Below the pieces are notes generated by a model. That model searched no databases and was not told the DNA's origin. It worked only from the letters and a program-made list of their open reading frames with translations. Of a DNA stretch of 42,479 nucleotides, positions 24,431 to 32,190 are shown piece by piece. Numbering within the stretch: the stretch's first letter is position 1; the number at the start of each line of letters is the position of its first letter. The DNA comes from Streptacidiphilus fuscans. GTDB taxonomy: Bacteria > Actinomycetota > Actinomycetes > Streptomycetales > Streptomycetaceae. The position numbers and the translations under genes were made by a program. The DNA lies in assembly GCF_015690355.1 (NCBI RefSeq), contig NZ_JADPRT010000001.1, forward strand, positions 742,956 to 785,434, given 5' to 3'.

Positions 24431-24461
24431 CGTGGCTGTCCTTCCGGGTCCGTGAGTAGAG

Positions 24462-24491
24462 ACGGTAGGAACCCGTGAGCAGGACAGTCAA
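24462..24491 (-). promoter_or_regulatory. Promoter of the DJ-1 gene
   Basis: On the minus strand TTGACT (24491-24486) and TACCGT (24467-24462) are separated by 18 bases, a good match to the housekeeping actinomycete promoter. It lies 32 bases before the DJ-1 start codon. Confidence 0.6.
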
Positions 24492-24494
24492 AGA

Positions 24495-24511
24495 ATTGTC
24501 ATGGATACAAT
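24495..24511. promoter_or_regulatory. Dyad operator and -10 of a leaderless MocR transcript
   Basis: ATTGT (24495-24499) and ACAAT (24507-24511) form a dyad with a 7-base centre, just upstream of the DJ-1 -35 box. On the plus strand TACAAT (24506-24511) is a perfect -10 element seven bases before ATG 24519, which has no Shine-Dalgarno sequence. The MocR mRNA probably starts at or next to its ATG. Confidence 0.55.
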
Positions 24512-24518
24512 CCGGTGC

Positions 24519-25856
24519 ATGGCGGCCCCGCGATACAAGACGCTGGTGGACGCGCTCGCAGCCGACATCCGGGCCGGGCGCCTGACCCCGGGTGCGCGGC
24601 TGCCGACCCACCGGGCGCTCGCCGCCCGCGAGGGCATCGCCGTGGTGACCGCGACCCGGGTGTACGCCGAGCTGGAGGCGATGGGCTTGGTGAGCCGGGA
24701 ACAGGGACGCGGCACCTTCGTGCGCGACATCGCGGTCCCGGCCGGCCACGGCATCGACCAGCAGGCCGTCGCCACGGACGCGGTCGACCTGAACTTCAAC
24801 TACCCGTCGCTGCCCGGCCAGGCCGATCTTCTGCGGCAGGCCCTGCGGGAGGTGGCCACCTCCGGCGATCTCGACTCGCTGCTGCGCTACCAACCCCACC
24901 GAGGGCGTCCCCAGGACCGGGCCTCCATCGCACGCCACCTCCAGCGTCGCGGAATCACCGCACACCCGGATCGGGTTCTCATCGTCAACGGCGCGCAGCA
25001 GGGCCTGGCCGTCACCGTCATGGCCCGGCTGCGGCCCGGCGACGTCGTCGCGGTCGACGCACTCACCTACCCGGGCTTCAAGGTCCTCGCGCACGCCTTC
25101 CACCTCGACCTTGCGCCCGTCCCCGTCACCGCCGACGGGCCGGACCTCGACGCCCTGGAGAGACTGTGCGCGACCCGCCCGGTGCGCGCGATCTACACCA
25201 TGCCCACCCTGCACAACCCGCTGGGCTGGGTCATGTCCGCAGCCGACCGCGTCCGCCTGATCGAGATCGCTCGGCGGCACGGTCCGCTCGTCATCGAAGA
25301 CGCCTCCTACGCCTACCTGGTCGAGGACCCTCCACCGCCCCTGGCCGCGACCGCGCCGGACATCACCGTCTACGTCTCGGGACTGTCCAAGAGCGTCGCC
25401 ACCGGCCTGCGGGTCGGCTTCGTCGTCGCCCCGCCGTCGACGGTGCCCTCGCTCGAACGCGCGATCCGGGCGACCACCTGGAACACCCCCGCCCTGACCA
25501 CCGCGATCGCCTGCCGCCTGCTCGACGACGGCACGGTGGACCAGCTGGAAGCGCGCAAACGAGACGACGCAAAGGCCCGTCAGGCCGTCGCCGGGCAAGA
25601 GCTGGCAGGCCTGCCCCTCGTCAACCACCCCTCGTCCTACTTCACTTGGCTACCGCTCCCCGACGACGCACGCGCCGACCGCCTGACCGCCACGCTTGCG
25701 CGCCGGAACATCTCGGTCAGCACGGCGGAGCCGTTCAGTACCGCGACGCACACACCGCAGGCACTCCGCCTCGCTCTGGGCTCGACCGATTTGGACACTC
25801 TCCGGTCGACGCTGCGTACGGTGCGACAGGTCGTCGTCGAGGACGCCTCCACCTGA
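24519..25856 (+). CDS. MocR-type regulator (GntR wHTH fused to aminotransferase fold)
   Basis: This 445-residue protein fuses a GntR winged helix (residues 5-70; PGARLPTHRALAAREGIAVV and VSREQGRGTFV) to a fold-type-I PLP aminotransferase domain. The PLP Lys is in YVSGLSKSVATGLRVGF (Lys291), with DASYAYLVED (about 261-270) upstream. MocR proteins sense PLP or amino-compound adducts and bind DNA as head-to-tail dimers. ATG 24519 is preferred over ATG 24501 because a -10 element ends seven bases before it and the domain starts there. It diverges from the DJ-1 gene and most likely controls it. Confidence 0.9.
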   Translation: MAAPRYKTLVDALAADIRAGRLTPGARLPTHRALAAREGIAVVTATRVYAELEAMGLVSREQGRGTFVRDIAVPAGHGIDQQAVATDAVDLNFNYPSLPGQADLLRQALREVATSGDLDSLLRYQPHRGRPQDRASIARHLQRRGITAHPDRVLIVNGAQQGLAVTVMARLRPGDVVAVDALTYPGFKVLAHAFHLDLAPVPVTADGPDLDALERLCATRPVRAIYTMPTLHNPLGWVMSAADRVRLIEIARRHGPLVIEDASYAYLVEDPPPPLAATAPDITVYVSGLSKSVATGLRVGFVVAPPSTVPSLERAIRATTWNTPALTTAIACRLLDDGTVDQLEARKRDDAKARQAVAGQELAGLPLVNHPSSYFTWLPLPDDARADRLTATLARRNISVSTAEPFSTATHTPQALRLALGSTDLDTLRSTLRTVRQVVVEDAST

Positions 25857-25898
25857 ACTCCCGCCGTGGCCCGGCGGGGCGGAGAACGGTCGGGTGTG

Positions 25899-26987
25899 TC
25901 AGCGCGCCTGCGGGGTGAGGGCGGTGCGGTCGAACGGGCCGCCGTGTGACGCGGCGTACGTGACGGCCTCGTTGACGGCGTCGAGGCCGAACGACCGGAC
26001 CCGTTCGGGGGCGAGGTCCAGGGCGCCCGAGGCGAGGAGGCGGATGATGCCGACGTTCGCCGTCCGCGGGTACATCCACTGGCCGCGCACAGTGATCGAG
26101 TTGCGCATGAGCCACGGGTACGGGAGCGCGAGGTCGTCGCCGCCGAGCATCCCGACGCCGCCCATGAGGACGACCCGGCCGTACTCGCGCACGGTCATGG
26201 CCGCCGTGCGGGCAACCGAGCTGGGTGCGCTCGGCGGGAGCAGGTCGATCACCATGTCGATCGGGCCGTCGGCCGCCGCGGACATCGCCGCGCGGTCGGC
26301 GGCCTTGTCGCCGGTGAGCGGAACCGGGCGCACCCGCGGACCGAACCGGTCGGCGAGGAGGTCGAGCGCGGCCCGGTTGCGGCCCGGGGCGACCACACGC
26401 CCCGCGCCCATGGCCAGCGCGACCGCGACTGCACTGCTGCCGAGGTTGCCGCTGGCCCCGCTGACCAGCAGCGTCTCACCGGCCGCGAGGTTGCCCGCCA
26501 TCAGCCCGCCGTAGGGGATGACGTGCACACCGAGCGCCGCCCAGCGAGCCGGGTCGTCGCCCGCCGCCGCAGGCAGCGGGAACACGTTCTCCGTCGGGAC
26601 CCGCATGAGCTCGGCGAACGACCCGTCGTGCCAGTGCCGGGCGAGCCGCGCGCCGCCCTCGCCGCGCGAGCTCCAGCCCTGCAGCGTGATGTCGGGCGTG
26701 AGCGCGTCGTCCCGCGAACGCACCGTGCAGTCGCACCACACCAGGTCGCCCGGGCGCAGCCGGGTGGCGTCCGGACCCACGTGGACGACCCGTCCCACAC
26801 CGCCGATCCCGGGCACGACGGGCGGGACCAGGGGATAGTTCCGCTCGCCGCTGAAGACCTCGGCCGCGTACGGGGCCACAGAGGTGGCGAGCACCTCGAC
26901 CACCACCTCGCCGCCGCCGGCCTCGGGATCGGGCACCTCCCGCACCGTCAGCGGGGCGCCGAACCGCGTCAGAACTGCTGCTCGCAC
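25899..26987 (-). CDS. MDR-family oxidoreductase
   Basis: This 362-residue MDR protein opens with VRAAVLTRFGAPLTVREVPD and has the NAD(P)-binding stretch LLVSGASGNLGSSAVAVALA near 190-210 and a substrate-side block VRGQWMYPRTANVG near 315. It has Cys residues (VWCDCTV near 105) but not the full structural zinc loop. The GTG at 26987 was chosen because GGAGG lies eight bases upstream and the family N-terminus begins there; the frame is open 28 codons further without similarity. It diverges from a LysR regulator 104 bases away and is its likely target. It is only distantly like the two MDRs at 1367 and 5867. Confidence 0.87.
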   Translation of the reverse strand: MRAAVLTRFGAPLTVREVPDPEAGGGEVVVEVLATSVAPYAAEVFSGERNYPLVPPVVPGIGGVGRVVHVGPDATRLRPGDLVWCDCTVRSRDDALTPDITLQGWSSRGEGGARLARHWHDGSFAELMRVPTENVFPLPAAAGDDPARWAALGVHVIPYGGLMAGNLAAGETLLVSGASGNLGSSAVAVALAMGAGRVVAPGRNRAALDLLADRFGPRVRPVPLTGDKAADRAAMSAAADGPIDMVIDLLPPSAPSSVARTAAMTVREYGRVVLMGGVGMLGGDDLALPYPWLMRNSITVRGQWMYPRTANVGIIRLLASGALDLAPERVRSFGLDAVNEAVTYAASHGGPFDRTALTPQAR

Positions 26988-27015
26988 GTCATGGACCTCC
27001 GTGTTCGACCGTGTC

Positions 27016-27028
27016 TCGTTGTGATCGA
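27016..27028. promoter_or_regulatory. Candidate LysR-type operator (T-N11-A)
   Basis: TCGTTGTGATCGA fits T-N11-A with the short dyad TCG/CGA, midway between the divergent MDR and LysR genes. A second partial dyad, GCAT-N7-ATGC (about 27068-27082), overlaps the LysR start region. The motif is loose, so this is position-based inference. Confidence 0.35.
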
Positions 27029-27091
27029 CACTAGGAGTCCTGAGGGCATGCGGGAAGCGACGATCCGGCATCTGTGGTATGCGTATGTCGC

Positions 27092-27985
27092 ATGGACATC
27101 TCCAGCACGGGCCTGCGGGTCCTGCGGCAGATCGCCGAGTCCGGCAGCTTCACCGCGGCCGCCGCCCGGCTCGGCTACACGCAGTCGGCGGTCTCGCGCC
27201 AGGCCGCCTCCCTCGAACGAAGCGCAGGCACAGCGCTGTTCGAACGACGCCCCGACGGAGTGCGGCTCACCCCCGCGGGCCTGACCCTGCTGCGCCACGC
27301 CCGCACGATCCTGGACTGCCTGACCGAGGCGGAGCGCGACCTCACCGGCACCGCGCCACAGACCGAACTGGTGCGGCTCGGCCTGTTCCTGAGCGCGGGC
27401 GCGGCGCTCCTGCCGCCGACGCTCGCCCGCCTGGCGGCAACCGACCCGCACATCGACGTCACCACGACCGAGGGCACCACCCCCAGCCTGATCCGGGCCC
27501 TGCGCGCCGGGTCCATCGACCTCGCCGTGCTGACGTCCCGCCCGCCCCACCGGCCCTTGGACGGCGAGTCGCCGCGCCTGCACGTCGAGACCGTCGTGGA
27601 CACCGAGCTGGTCGTGGCGGCGTCCTCGACCGGACAGTTCGCCGACCGCACCACCGTGCACGTCGACGAACTGGTCGGCGCCGCGTGGATCGCCACCCCG
27701 GCGTCGCACTCCGAGCCCCTGCTCGGCGTCTGGCCAGGCCTGCCCGGACGGCCCCACATCGTCCACCGCGCGCGCGACTGGCTGACCAAGCTCCAACTGG
27801 TCGCGGGCGGCTTCGGGGTGACCACGGTGCCCGCCCGGCTCTCCCCGGTACTGCCGCCCGGCGTGAGCCTGCTCCACGTCGAAGGCGCCCCTCCCGAGAC
27901 CCGCCGAGTCCTCGTGGCCCGCCTCCCGGGCCGCCCCACCCCCGCGATCACGGCCGTCACCCGAGCGATCACCTCGACCGCCTGA
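27092..27985 (+). CDS. LysR-family transcriptional regulator
   Basis: This 297-residue protein has the LysR winged helix: RVLRQIAESGSFTAAAARLG (about 8-27), TQSAVSRQAASLE and the wing ending in LFERRPDGVRLTPAG, then a two-lobed effector domain beginning LVRLGLFLSAGAALLP. It should be a tetrameric regulator responding to a small effector. ATG 27092 is chosen because the HTH normally starts within five residues; the frame is open six codons further. It diverges from the MDR gene and is convergent with the nitroreductase gene, 12 bases apart. It may control the MDR gene. Confidence 0.9.
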   Translation: MDISSTGLRVLRQIAESGSFTAAAARLGYTQSAVSRQAASLERSAGTALFERRPDGVRLTPAGLTLLRHARTILDCLTEAERDLTGTAPQTELVRLGLFLSAGAALLPPTLARLAATDPHIDVTTTEGTTPSLIRALRAGSIDLAVLTSRPPHRPLDGESPRLHVETVVDTELVVAASSTGQFADRTTVHVDELVGAAWIATPASHSEPLLGVWPGLPGRPHIVHRARDWLTKLQLVAGGFGVTTVPARLSPVLPPGVSLLHVEGAPPETRRVLVARLPGRPTPAITAVTRAITSTA

Positions 27986-27997
27986 TAGGCGTGCGGG

Positions 27998-28630
27998 TTA
28001 TGACTGTTCGACGACCAGGGGGAGGCTGCTGATGGTCGTCCAGGACCGCGCCAGCGCGGACACCGGAACGGGCACGGCATCGGGAGTCGGGAGTTGGGTG
28101 ATCTTCTCGGCGGGGTTCTGGGGTGGGCGTGGGGCGGGAGTGCGTGGTGTCTGTGTGGTGCCGACGTAGAGCCAGCCGAGTAGTTGCTCGCTGTCGCTGA
28201 TGCCGTGGAGTTCGCGCACCTGGGGGGTGTCGATGAGGGTGCCGGTGCGCCAGATCGCGCCCCAGCCGCTGTCGTGGAGGAGGAGCAGCAAGGTCTGCAT
28301 CGCGCAGGCGGTGGCGGCCAGTTGTTCCCAGCGCGGGACTTTGGGGTGGTCGCGGGGGCAGAACACGACGGCGACCAGCAGGGGTGCGCGCAGCGCCTTG
28401 GCGGCGGTGCGCTCACGGGTGGCGTCGTCGCCTGCGGCGTCGGCCATGGCCTCGCCGAGCTGATTGCGGGCGTCGCCGCGGATGGTGACGAGTCGCCAGG
28501 GGGAGAGGCGGCCGTGGTCGGGTGCGGTCATCGCGGCCTGCAGGAGTTCTTCGAGTTCCGTGTCGCTGGGGGCTGGGGCGGAAAGGCGTATCGCGCTGCG
28601 CCGGGTCAGTACCGCGTGGGTCAGGTCCAT
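27998..28630 (-). CDS. Nitroreductase-family protein
   Basis: This 210-residue FMN-binding protein shows the nitroreductase layout: LTRRSAIRLSAPAPSDTELE (about 8-27), AAMTAPDHGRLSPWRLVTIR (about 32-51, FMN contact), then ATACAMQTLLLLLHDSGWGA (about 106-125) and WRTG, resembling the YdjA type. The C-terminal 40 residues are Pro-rich and unusual. A GGAGG lies only two bases before ATG 28630, closer than ideal, but no better start exists. It likely reduces nitro or quinone compounds with NAD(P)H. It is separated from the upstream sufS-like gene by a repeat-rich 380-base gap. Confidence 0.87.
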   Translation of the reverse strand: MDLTHAVLTRRSAIRLSAPAPSDTELEELLQAAMTAPDHGRLSPWRLVTIRGDARNQLGEAMADAAGDDATRERTAAKALRAPLLVAVVFCPRDHPKVPRWEQLAATACAMQTLLLLLHDSGWGAIWRTGTLIDTPQVRELHGISDSEQLLGWLYVGTTQTPRTPAPRPPQNPAEKITQLPTPDAVPVPVSALARSWTTISSLPLVVEQS

Positions 28631-28824
28631 GTCCTCCGCCTCGTCGTCCGGTCCTGTGGCGTGCGCAGCCCGCAGCCCCAGCGCGCGGCCCGCAGCCGTG
28701 GTGCTTTGGCCTGGTTTCTCGCGGCAGGTGGTCTTTCTGCTGTGAGTGGCCGGGCTGGTGGGTTGCGCGGTGTGTTTCCATGCTCGGTCGAGGTGGTGTG
28801 GCGGGGCCAGGTGATCGGCTGTCT

Positions 28825-28975
28825 TCTTACGGGCATGCCCGGTTCAGGCATGCCCGTAAGAGGCCCGTACGACTCAGAGGGCCCGGTCCGGGGAGGGGAG
28901 GCCGGATGAGGAGGGCCCGGTTCAGGGCATGCCCGGTTCCGGACCCCCTCGGGCATGCCCGGTTTGGGACATGCC
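28825..28975. repeat. Cluster of GGGCATGCCC palindromes with a 15-bp hairpin
   Basis: The self-complementary 10-mer GGGCATGCCC occurs at 28831, 28925 and 28951, with variants AGGCATGCCC (28846) and GGGACATGCCC (28966); copies are usually followed by GGTT. The first pair forms a perfect 15-bp stem: TCTTACGGGCATGCC (28825-28839) with GGCATGCCCGTAAGA (28847-28861), 7-base loop. A further GGGCATGCCC lies at 36041. It occupies most of the 382-base gap 28631-29012, which holds no gene. It resembles a REP-type extragenic element. Confidence 0.75.
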
Positions 28976-28996
28976 CGCTTCCGGGCCGGAAGCGGG
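28974..28996 (-). terminator. Palindromic terminator after sufS-like gene
   Basis: CCCGCTTCCGG (28974-28984) and CCGGAAGCGGG (28986-28996) are perfect complements about a single central base. The palindrome lies 16 bases beyond the stop codon of the cysteine desulfurase gene and fits its terminator. Confidence 0.6.
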
Positions 28997-29012
28997 CTGG
29001 GGTGGGCCTGGC

Positions 29013-30290
29013 TCAGGCGTAGCGGTGGAGCGCGGCGCGGATTCCGTCGCTCAGTGCGGTGATGTCGTCCTCGGTGTTGTAGAGGTAGAAGCTCGCGCGG
29101 GTGGTGGCCGGGATGTTGTAGCGGTCGCAGATGGGGCGGGCGCAGTGGTGTCCGGTGCGCACGGCGATGCCGAGGTCGTCCAGGACGTCGCCGACGTCGT
29201 GCGGGTGGACCCCGTCGAGGGTGAAGGACACGGTCGCGCCGCGGTCCTCGGTCGTGGTGGGGCCGATCACGGTGACTTCGGGGATCTGCGCGAGCTGGTC
29301 CAGCGCGGTGCGGGTGAGGTGTTCCTCGTGCGCTTGCACGGCGTCCATGCCGAGGGCCCGCAGGTAGTGGACGGCGGCGGCGAAGCCGGCGGCCTGGGGC
29401 GCGGGCGGGACTCCGGGCTCGAACCGCTGGGGCGGGGGCAGGAACGTGGTCCGCTCCATGGTGACGTGCTCGATCATCGAGCCGCCGGTGAGGAACGGCG
29501 GCATCGCGTCCAGGAGTTCGCGCCTGCCCCACAGTGCGCCGATGCCGAGCGGGCCGAGCATCTTGTGGGCGGAGAAGACCAGGAAGTCCGCGCCCAGGGC
29601 GGTGACGTCGACCCGCTGGTGCGCCACCGACTGGGCGGCGTCGACCAGGACGAGCGCACCGACGGCATGGGCGCGGGCCGCGATGGAGGCGACCGGGTTG
29701 ACCGTGCCCAGCACGTTGGACTGGTGCGTCAGGGCGACCAGCCGGGTCCGCTTGTTCAGCAGCCGGTCGACGGCCGTGTCGTCCAGGCGTCCGTCGGCGG
29801 TGAGCGGGATCCAGCGCAGGGTCGCGCCGGTGCGCTGGGAGAGCTGCTGCCAGGGCACCAGGTTGGCGTGGTGCTCCATCTCGGTGACCAGGATCTCGTC
29901 CCCGGGCGCGAGCCGCAGGTGGGCGCTCTCGCTGCCCGCGTACGCGGTGTTGCCCATCGCGTAGGCGACGAGGTTGACCGCTTCGGTGGCGTTCTTGGTG
30001 AACACCAGCTCGTCGGGCGCGCCGCCGATGAAGCCCGCCACCGTCTCGCGGGCCGACTCGTACGTCTCGGTGGCGGCCTCGGCCAGCTGGTGGGCGCCGC
30101 GGTGGGCCGCGCCGTTGCGGGTGAGGTAGAAGTCGCGTTCGGCGTCCAGGACCTGAAGGGGCTTCTGCGCGGTGGCGGCGGAGTCCAGGTAGACCAGCGG
30201 CTGGTCATCGCGTGTCCGACGCTGCAGCAGCGGGAAGTCCTTCTTCACCGTCTCGGGGTCGAAGCCACCGCTCGGTGTCGTGCCCATCAT
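29013..30290 (-). CDS. sufS: Cysteine desulfurase, SufS-type
   Basis: This 425-residue PLP enzyme is a group II cysteine desulfurase: PLVYLDSAATAQKPLQVLDA (about 31-50), RGAHQLAEAAT, VTEMEHHANLVPWQ (about 135-148), the PLP Lys in FSAHKMLGPLGIG (Lys243) and the persulfide Cys in RTGHHCARPICDRY (Cys383). It frees sulfur from Cys for Fe-S clusters or other sulfur transfer. It starts ATG-ATG with GAGGA upstream. Unlike the usual actinobacterial arrangement, no sufB, sufC, sufD or sufU lies nearby; it follows a MocR gene by 121 bases on the same strand. It may be a second copy with a specialised role. Confidence 0.93.
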   Translation of the reverse strand: MMGTTPSGGFDPETVKKDFPLLQRRTRDDQPLVYLDSAATAQKPLQVLDAERDFYLTRNGAAHRGAHQLAEAATETYESARETVAGFIGGAPDELVFTKNATEAVNLVAYAMGNTAYAGSESAHLRLAPGDEILVTEMEHHANLVPWQQLSQRTGATLRWIPLTADGRLDDTAVDRLLNKRTRLVALTHQSNVLGTVNPVASIAARAHAVGALVLVDAAQSVAHQRVDVTALGADFLVFSAHKMLGPLGIGALWGRRELLDAMPPFLTGGSMIEHVTMERTTFLPPPQRFEPGVPPAPQAAGFAAAVHYLRALGMDAVQAHEEHLTRTALDQLAQIPEVTVIGPTTTEDRGATVSFTLDGVHPHDVGDVLDDLGIAVRTGHHCARPICDRYNIPATTRASFYLYNTEDDITALSDGIRAALHRYA

Positions 30291-30411
30291 GTCGTCCTCT
30301 CTGGCTCTTTCACGTCGTCTGCCCGCGCCCGGGCCTGTTCATCGGCCCGCCGGGCACGTCCGGCCTTCAGGGCTGTCGGTCCGGCCCGGGTTGGTTGTTG
30401 TTGTCGGAGGG

Positions 30412-31935
30412 TCAGGCGACCCAGTGGGGGGTGTCGGTGGAGCGGGTCAGCGGCAGGCCGCTGTCGAGTGCGGTGGCCAGTCGGCGCACCGCTTCGTCGA
30501 GGGCGGCGGGCGGCAGCGTGTAGGGGATGCGGAGCCGGTGTTCGAACATGCCGGGGTCGGCGCCGAACCGGGTTCCGCTCTCGATCCGGACGCCGTGGTC
30601 CAGGGCGCGGGTGCTGAGTGCCGTGGCGATCGGGGCGCCCAGGTCGACCCACAGGGACAGCCCGCCGGGCGGGACCTGGGTGGTCCACTGGGGGATGTGC
30701 TGCGCGAGCGCGGAGGTCAGGGCTGCGCGCTGCACGCGTACGCGGTCGATGCGTGCCGCCAGCGGCGCGTCCGCCACCGTGCCCGCCGCAGCTCCGGCAG
30801 GCGCGGTGCTGGAGCCGCCTCCGGTGGCGTCTTCGAGCAGGGCGTGGGCGATGAGCTGGTTCAGCACGGAGCCGGACATGTCGGCGGTGACGCGCAGCGC
30901 GGCGAGTTCGGTGACCAGCCGGGGCGTCGCCCTCACCCAGCCGATCCGCAGGCCGCCCCAGTGGCTCTTGCTCATCGAGCCGATCGTGATGACGTGGTCG
31001 GCCTCGCCCGGGTTCGCGTGCGCGGCCAGCGGGGCCGGGACCGGCACGTCGAGGGCGACCTCGGTGAGGGTCTCGTCGATGACCAGCCACGTCCCCGACA
31101 GGCGCGCGGCCCGCAGCAGCCGGTCGCGCTGCTCCTGCGGCATCAGCACGCCGGTGGGGTTGTGGAAGTCGGGGATCAGGTAGGCCAGCCGCGGCGCCGC
31201 GTGGCGCAGCGTGGCGTGCAGCAGATCGCCGTCCCAGCCCCGCTCGGTGACCGGCACCGCCGCCGTGCGCAGCCGCGCCTGGCGGACCGCGTCCACGGCG
31301 TTGGGGTAGGACGGGTTCTCCAGCAGGACCCGGTTCCCCGGCGCGCACAGCAGCGCCAGGGTCAGCACGAGTGACTGCTGGGCGCCGGAGGTGACCAGGA
31401 TCTGCTCCGGCCGGGTCGGCAGGCCGCGGCGGGCGTACCGGTCGGCGATGGCGGAACGCAGTTCCGGCAGGCCGAAGGGGAGGTAGCCGGAGCTGTGGGC
31501 GTGCCGCGCCAGCTCCGGTTCGCTCGCGCGCAGCGCGGCGGAGAGCAGCGCGTGGTCCATGCCGGGGGCGGCCGTGACCAGGTCGATGGTCTCCGCACCC
31601 GCGCCGACCAGGCGGCTGACGCCCTGCGGCGGGCGGCCGTCCGGCAGGGCCGTCCAGGTGCCCGAGCCGCGCCTGCTGGTCGCGAAGCCGTGCTCGCGCA
31701 GCAGGTCGTAGGCGGACGTCACGGTCACCCGGCTGACGCCCAGGGCGGAGGCCAGTTCACGCTCCGCGGGCAGCTTGACGTGCAGCGCGATCCGCCCGTC
31801 CAGGACCAGCGCCCGTACCGCCTGGGCCAGGTGCCGGTAGGCCGGGCGGGTCTCGGACAGGTCCGGCAGCAGCGCGACCAACTGCCGGGCCGCGATCGTG
31901 CGGCCCGCGGACCGCCCTTCTCCGTCACCAGTCAT
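30412..31935 (-). CDS. MocR-type regulator (second)
   Basis: This 507-residue protein has a GntR winged helix (about residues 33-96; PAERELASALGVSRVTVTSA, RRGSGTW) joined to an aminotransferase fold with VTSGAQQSLVLTLALL (about 181-196), VLLENPSYP, LIPDFHNPTG (about 253-262) and the PLP Lys in TIGSMSKSHWGGLRIGW (Lys323). An extra Ala/Gly-rich insert lies near residues 370-385. GGGAGGAG upstream of ATG 31935 is a strong ribosome binding site. It diverges from the universal stress gene and precedes sufS. TTGGCC motifs in its upstream region may be its operators. Confidence 0.9.
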   Translation of the reverse strand: MTGDGEGRSAGRTIAARQLVALLPDLSETRPAYRHLAQAVRALVLDGRIALHVKLPAERELASALGVSRVTVTSAYDLLREHGFATSRRGSGTWTALPDGRPPQGVSRLVGAGAETIDLVTAAPGMDHALLSAALRASEPELARHAHSSGYLPFGLPELRSAIADRYARRGLPTRPEQILVTSGAQQSLVLTLALLCAPGNRVLLENPSYPNAVDAVRQARLRTAAVPVTERGWDGDLLHATLRHAAPRLAYLIPDFHNPTGVLMPQEQRDRLLRAARLSGTWLVIDETLTEVALDVPVPAPLAAHANPGEADHVITIGSMSKSHWGGLRIGWVRATPRLVTELAALRVTADMSGSVLNQLIAHALLEDATGGGSSTAPAGAAAGTVADAPLAARIDRVRVQRAALTSALAQHIPQWTTQVPPGGLSLWVDLGAPIATALSTRALDHGVRIESGTRFGADPGMFEHRLRIPYTLPPAALDEAVRRLATALDSGLPLTRSTDTPHWVA

Positions 31936-31949
31936 GCCACTCCTCCCGT

Positions 31950-32011
31950 ATTGGCCCTGGAAACGCGGCCCAAGCTACCACCAGAATTGAGGCCAAGCCG
32001 ATTGTTTGGCC
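31950..32011. promoter_or_regulatory. TTGGCC motif cluster upstream of the MocR gene
   Basis: TTGGCC occurs at 31951-31956 and 32006-32011, and inverted as GGCCAA at 31991-31996. The first is part of ATTGGCCCTGG (31950-31960), which also occurs at 19843 before the EamA gene. The site is 15 bases upstream of the MocR start codon, consistent with autoregulation. Confidence 0.5.
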
Positions 32012-32087
32012 GGGAAGTTGGCAGCAGTCGCCAGGCCGGATACCGCAACCCGGCAGGAAGAGGCACGACCAGCAGCAGCGGCAGGAC

Positions 32088-32168
32088 AACACGGGCAACG
32101 CAGGCACTGCGGGGAACACGGGCATTGCGGGCAACACGAGCACTGCGGGCAAGACAGGCAACACAGGC
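32088..32168. repeat. Nine tandem 9-base units upstream of the universal stress gene
   Basis: Nine consecutive units resembling AACACGGGC (e.g. AACGCAGGC, ACTGCGGGG, AACACGAGC, AAGACAGGC, AACACAGGC) fill this stretch and stop 10-20 bases before the ribosome binding site of the next gene. The period is exactly 9 throughout. Being intergenic and in the 5' leader, it may influence expression by copy number, or may be a slippage relic. Confidence 0.75.
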
Positions 32169-32190
32169 AAGAGGAGTGGAAGGGCCGATC

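Noticed and set aside
28825..28861. CRISPR-like repeat array
   Set aside because: The copies are short palindromes with irregular spacing, no spacer pattern and no cas genes in the window.
31495..32190. N-terminal extension of the universal stress protein
   Set aside because: The frame is open across the MocR gene and the 9-base repeats, but has no protein character before GTG 32191, which has a good ribosome binding site.
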